Shown here: piece after piece, positions 7,944 through 10,114 of the stretch
Layout of the letters: each line of letters opens with the position of its first letter
Numbering within the stretch: position 1 is the stretch's first letter
Origin: Longimonas sp040409695
GTDB lineage: Bacteria; Bacteroidota; Rhodothermia; Rhodothermales; Salinibacteraceae
DNA length: 10,114 bases
NCBI RefSeq assembly: GCF_040409695.1
Contig: NZ_JARWGJ010000089.1
Location: 1-10,114 of the forward strand
Direction of reading: 5' to 3'
Notes under the pieces: model-generated
What the model saw: the letters and a program-made list of their open reading frames with translations, nothing else
Database searches by the model: none
Told to the model about the DNA's origin: nothing
Made by a program: the position numbers and the translations under genes

Positions 7944-8126
7944 CTGCTCGGTGTGAGCCTGTGCGTCGCTTGGGCCAAAAAGGTATGTAAGGGGGATGCG
8001 GAGCTGGCTCGCCCGTGTGGCGCTCCATCTCAACACCGACTCAGACGATAAGGGATGCCCCTATCTGTCGCAAATAGATATGCATCTCTCACAGAAAATT
8101 TACGCATAGCCCTGTCGGCCCTCCCA
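7944..8126 (-). other. mpsC-dabB leader region upstream of the terminator
   Basis: This is the upstream part of the 286-nt gap between mpsC and dabB. It holds no believable gene. It contains a possible T-N11-A site (TATCT at 8062-8066, AGATA at 8076-8080). On the minus strand TCTATTTG (8071-8078) matches seven of eight positions of the Bacteroidota TAnnTTTG -7 element, with no clear -33 partner. I recognise no known riboswitch consensus in it. Confidence 0.4.
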
Positions 8127-8495
8127 TCAGCTGAAGTCCGCTTCCAGATCACGATTCAGGCTAAACACGAAGATGCGCTCGCCCGTGCGGGCGCTGATGT
8201 CGGTGTGAAGGCTCACCACCTCCGCACCAGTTTCCTCCACAATGAGCGCACGCAGGTCGTCGCTGGAGCTTTCGATGAGCCGCGTGCGCATCTGCTTGAT
8301 AAGCTCCACGCCGCCGTTCTCATGGCTGAGCTGCCGCTCGGCGGGACTCAAGATGCCTTGCAGCTGCACCACCACCATGTTCTCCACGATGAACGTGCGC
8401 GCCTCCTTCGGCCCGCGTCCCAGGTACTCACGTTCGAACTTCGTAATCGCTTCGGTTACAGCGGCTTCGACTTGGCCTTGGGTACGATTGGGCAT
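8127..8495 (-). CDS. mpsC: MpsC/DUF2294 family protein
   Basis: Small soluble protein (122 aa) of PF10057, the family of MpsC from the staphylococcal MpsABC membrane-potential/CO2 system. Diagnostic segments are LGRGPKEARTFI (25-36), a hydrophobic strand MVVVQLQGILSPAERQL (40-56), a central helix with ELIKQMRTRLIE (64-75), and the signature SLHTDISARTGERIFVF (95-111). There is no signal peptide or membrane segment. Its biochemical role is not established; genetic linkage to MpsA/MpsB suggests an accessory or regulatory part. It is 286 nt upstream of dabB on the same strand, separated by a terminator-like hairpin, so co-transcription is uncertain. The ATG at 8495 is preferred over an in-frame TTG at 8504. 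No Shine-Dalgarno is visible. Confidence 0.9.
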   Translation of the reverse strand: MPNRTQGQVEAAVTEAITKFEREYLGRGPKEARTFIVENMVVVQLQGILSPAERQLSHENGGVELIKQMRTRLIESSSDDLRALIVEETGAEVVSLHTDISARTGERIFVFSLNRDLEADFS

Positions 8496-8545
8496 GGTAT
8501 ACAATCGTTAATGTAGCTGAAAAAGCACACGCACGGCGTCGTGAA

Positions 8546-8654
8546 CCCCAGCCCGCACTTCGTGATCCGGCATCGGGGCAAAGGCGCGGCTTCGCCTCCG
8601 AAACGCGGGTAATTGTTCAGGCACGATCCCTCGAAGCCGAGTGCGGGGCTGGGG
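8546..8654. repeat. Long imperfect inverted repeat in the mpsC/SLC13 divergent gap
   Basis: The arms at 8546-8559 (CCCCAGCCCGCACT) and 8640-8654 are reverse complements except for one extra G. Partial similarity continues inward. A nested stem AGGCG/CGCCT lies at about 8582-8597. A small CACG/CGTG hairpin (8532-8543) and, on the minus strand, a U5 run (8520-8524) follow toward mpsC. It could be a structured RNA, a terminator-like leader of mpsC, or a miniature inverted-repeat element. The rest of the 8496-8776 gap shows no gene. Confidence 0.55.
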
Positions 8655-8776
8655 CGAGCACCGCGCTTCGTGTCTCTCCCTAAAACACCCCGCTCTAAAA
8701 CACATGGCTCCCTGCAACGCCCAGAGCGCTCCATCATACAAGCACATACGCTCTTCACACCCGATGCTCGTCCCGT

Positions 8777-9181
8777 ATGCCTGATGCCAATTCCGCTTCT
8801 TCTGGCCCCGATTCGTACGCGTGGCGGCAGCGTGCGGGACTGGTGGCCGGACCGGTGGCCCTGGCGCTGATCCTTTGGCTGCCTGCCCCTGGCACACTCG
8901 ACCCTGCCGGATGGCGCACCGCGGGGGTAGCGCTGCTTATGGCCCTTTGGTGGATCACCGAGGCCCTGCCCATTCCCGCTACGGCACTTGTACCCGTCGT
9001 GCTCTTTCCGCTGCTCGGCATCAGCTCTGTGAGCGATGCAACCACGCCTTACGCCAATCCGCTCATATTCTTGTTTTTGGGCGGCTTCCTGATTGCCATT
9101 GCCATGCAGCGCTGGGATTTGCACCGGCGCATTGCACTGCGCATCATTACATGCGCATCATTGCAACGGTCCCCTCGAATA
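8777..9181 (+). pseudogene. DASS/SLC13 anion:cation symporter, truncated N-terminal fragment
   Basis: The product begins as a dicarboxylate/sulfate-type symporter of the divalent anion:sodium symporter family. A hydrophobic segment (21-36) leads into the family-typical ALWWITEALPIPATALVPVV (56-75), then PYANPLIFLFLGGFLIAIAM (91-110) and QRWDLHRRIALRI (111-123). After about residue 123 similarity stops: 12 unrelated residues follow before TAG. Full-length members have about 450-500 aa and a second anion-binding repeat, so only about a quarter remains and transport function is not expected. The break coincides with a 14-bp tandem duplication (9138-9165). I found no remainder of the gene downstream in any frame. 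It is divergent from mpsC, and its ATG lacks a Shine-Dalgarno. Assembly error is the alternative to true truncation. Confidence 0.8.
9138..9165. repeat. 14-bp tandem duplication at the SLC13 breakpoint
   Basis: TGCGCATCATTACA (9138-9151) is followed immediately by TGCGCATCATTGCA (9152-9165), with one mismatch. The first copy encodes the last conserved residues of the symporter fragment and the second begins the unrelated tail. This fits a target-site-like duplication or a slippage/recombination scar at the deletion junction. Confidence 0.8.
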
Positions 9182-9301
9182 TAGGCGAGGTTGTGACCAG
9201 CCTGTGTCGGTACGCTGTGCATAATAGATCCCGTCATACTCGCCACGGGCATGACCCCCCCAAGTACAGGCGGCGATGCCTTGGCTCGCGTCGTGTGGGC
9301 G
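9158..9301 (-). pseudogene. Possible remnant of a BNR/sialidase-like repeat protein
   Basis: One minus-strand frame reads GEYDGIYYAQRTDTGWSQPR in its centre, preceded by HDASQGIAACTWGG. This resembles the IYYA-x-R-x-D-x-GWS-x-P pattern of sialidase-type BNR or WD40-like periplasmic repeats of Bacteroidota. It ends at TGA (9158-9160), inside the duplication. No start or further repeats are seen and codon usage is not distinctive. It is a weak call and may be chance similarity. Confidence 0.25.
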
Positions 9302-9383
9302 GAGTTGTTGACGGGCTGATGGGTTGATGGTACTTCGTGCAGGGCCGGGTCCTCGGGCAAAAAACCTACGTATTCGCCCCTCA

Positions 9384-9418
9384 GTCGCTCATGCGACAGC
9401 TCCCCTCTCCAGGGGAGC
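9384..9418. repeat. Double-hairpin palindromic element
   Basis: Two perfect hairpins stand one base apart: GTCGC-TCAT-GCGAC (9384-9397) and GCTCCCCT-CTCC-AGGGGAGC (9399-9418). CTTTTCGTTTG follows a few bases later, then further C/G-rich blocks (about 9436-9470) that look like degraded arms. The layout resembles intergenic palindromic repeats found in many copies in several bacterial genomes. Copy number cannot be judged from one window. Weak terminator function on the plus strand is possible. Confidence 0.6.
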
Positions 9419-9634
9419 GGCTCTTTTCGTTTGTCTCCCCTTCCCAACAGCAGTTGAGAGGATTAGGGGGAATGTCTGTGGTGCTTCCAAACGGCTCTGC
9501 CTCGTGCTTATGCAAGAAATCACGATCATCGAGGCCAAGCGTGTAACTCATAGTTGGAACCTTGAGCCGCGCAGCTCGTGAACTTTTGCAGCTATGGTAC
9601 TGGGATTTATTAAGCGGTCCCGTGCTGTAGCCAC
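9419..9634. other. Gene-free stretch between palindromic element and terminator
   Basis: No reading frame here carries recognisable motifs, and frames on both strands are short with mixed composition. G+C is visibly lower than in the Dab locus, which is consistent with decayed or recently acquired sequence. The terminator immediately downstream implies some plus-strand transcript, possibly non-coding. Confidence 0.4.
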
Positions 9635-9669
9635 GCCCCGAAGTCTTATCAACTGTCGGGGCATTTTTT
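9635..9669 (+). terminator. Orphan intrinsic terminator
   Basis: GCCCCGA (9635-9641) and TCGGGGC (9656-9662) form a perfect 7-bp G/C-rich stem with a 14-nt loop. A and six T (9664-9669) follow. No intact plus-strand gene lies upstream within the window; it may be the original end of the truncated symporter transcription unit or of an unannotated small RNA. Confidence 0.65.
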
Positions 9670-9910
9670 ATGTGGGTAGTGCAGTTCTTCATATCCACAA
9701 CCACCAGTGTAAACCGTTGATCTGTATTGGCATGGGTTCCCTGCCTCACCCTCTTGCAGAGTCCATTCGATATTTGGGACAGGCGGAAGAAGCGTTTCGT
9801 ATTCGTCGTTCGGAGCCATGATTGGTACGACACCAAGCGAATGGCCCTGCATGTTCTGATGATGTTCGATTCCCTGGTCCATCGTCAAAATCAGCAGCCG
9901 TCTTGCCTGA
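9670..9910. other. Gene-free or decayed stretch before the right-edge fragment
   Basis: Several overlapping frames on both strands cover this stretch but none has a recognisable domain, a convincing start or consistent codon usage. A minus-strand frame (9649-9888) ends inside the terminator stem, which argues against it being a gene. Confidence 0.35.
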
Positions 9911-10114
9911 GACCAGGACCTGGCAACGGTTAAGCGTTACATCCAGCGCATCCTGAAGTGCATTGGTGCCCCCAACGACACGTGCCGCCCCAGCACATGC
10001 TGCGACGGCACGAGGAACGTGGTCGATATCACGTTTATGTTCGGCTACGCGACCGCTGAGGTTTTCTTCGGATATACGGGACGCAGCTCACTGGGGGCAG
10101 GCACGATGCTGTCG
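9911..10114 (+). CDS. Open fragment, possible molybdopterin oxidoreductase piece (edge-truncated)
   Basis: After a TGA at 9908-9910 one plus-strand frame stays open for 68 codons to the window edge with a strongly G/C-ending third position, unlike the other frames here. It reads RYIQRILKCIGAPNDTCRPS and then TCCDGTRNVVDITFMFGY. The pattern of a helix, a G-[SA]-PN turn and an STC-type segment resembles the part of molybdo-bisMGD oxidoreductases (polysulfide/thiosulfate reductase type) after the iron-sulfur domain. No N-terminal 4Fe-4S cysteine motif and no nearby ATG precede it, so the 5' part is missing or frameshifted. Identification is tentative. Confidence 0.35.

Noticed and set aside
8456..9124. 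222-codon minus-strand open frame in the divergent gap
   Set aside because: Overlaps mpsC out of frame and lies antisense to the conserved symporter segment; basic and Cys-rich composition.
9381..9836. 151-codon minus-strand open frame
   Set aside because: It crosses the double-hairpin repeat and the orphan terminator, has no recognisable domain and has mixed composition.
9859..9885. tRNA T-loop-like GTTCGATTCC
   Set aside because: Flanking bases do not pair as a T-stem and no acceptor, D or anticodon arms are found around it.

Overview
This high-GC bacterial window is dominated by one inorganic-carbon locus on the minus strand. In transcription order (right to left) it holds an MpsC/DUF2294 protein (8127-8495), DabB/MpsA (a NuoL-like membrane subunit, 6419-7840), DabA/MpsB (DUF2309/UPF0753, with a beta-carbonic-anhydrase-like zinc site, 3877-6429), a small PII-like signalling protein (3466-3819) and a beta-carbonic anhydrase (2646-3302). 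A UvrD/PcrA/Rep-type SF1 helicase (start 2471) follows on the same strand and runs off the left edge.

The Dab/Mps pair is known to take up CO2 or bicarbonate using cation energy. The PII-like protein probably senses nucleotide or carbon state. The carbonic anhydrase interconverts CO2 and bicarbonate; placing it next to a concentrating pump implies regulated expression or activity. No Rubisco or carboxysome gene is present, so the system may serve anaplerotic carboxylation as easily as autotrophy.

Regulation is suggested by non-coding structure. A convincing intrinsic terminator lies about 41 nt upstream of the dabB start codon, preceded immediately by a second hairpin. The gap before the carbonic anhydrase holds three tandem 13-bp repeats and a perfect 7+7 bp palindrome. 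The gap before mpsC holds a long imperfect inverted repeat.

To the right, a divergent plus-strand gene encodes only the first ~123 residues of a DASS/SLC13 anion symporter and breaks down at a 14-bp tandem duplication. From about 9150 to 9910 I see no intact gene. The visible content is a short possible BNR-like remnant, a double-hairpin palindromic element and an orphan plus-strand terminator. At the right edge an open plus-strand frame (9911-10114) faintly resembles a molybdopterin oxidoreductase and lacks a start.

No gene start has a clear Shine-Dalgarno sequence. With the high GC and gene content this fits a Bacteroidota/Rhodothermota-type organism (Salinibacter/Rhodothermus relatives), but this assignment is inference and only moderately secure.
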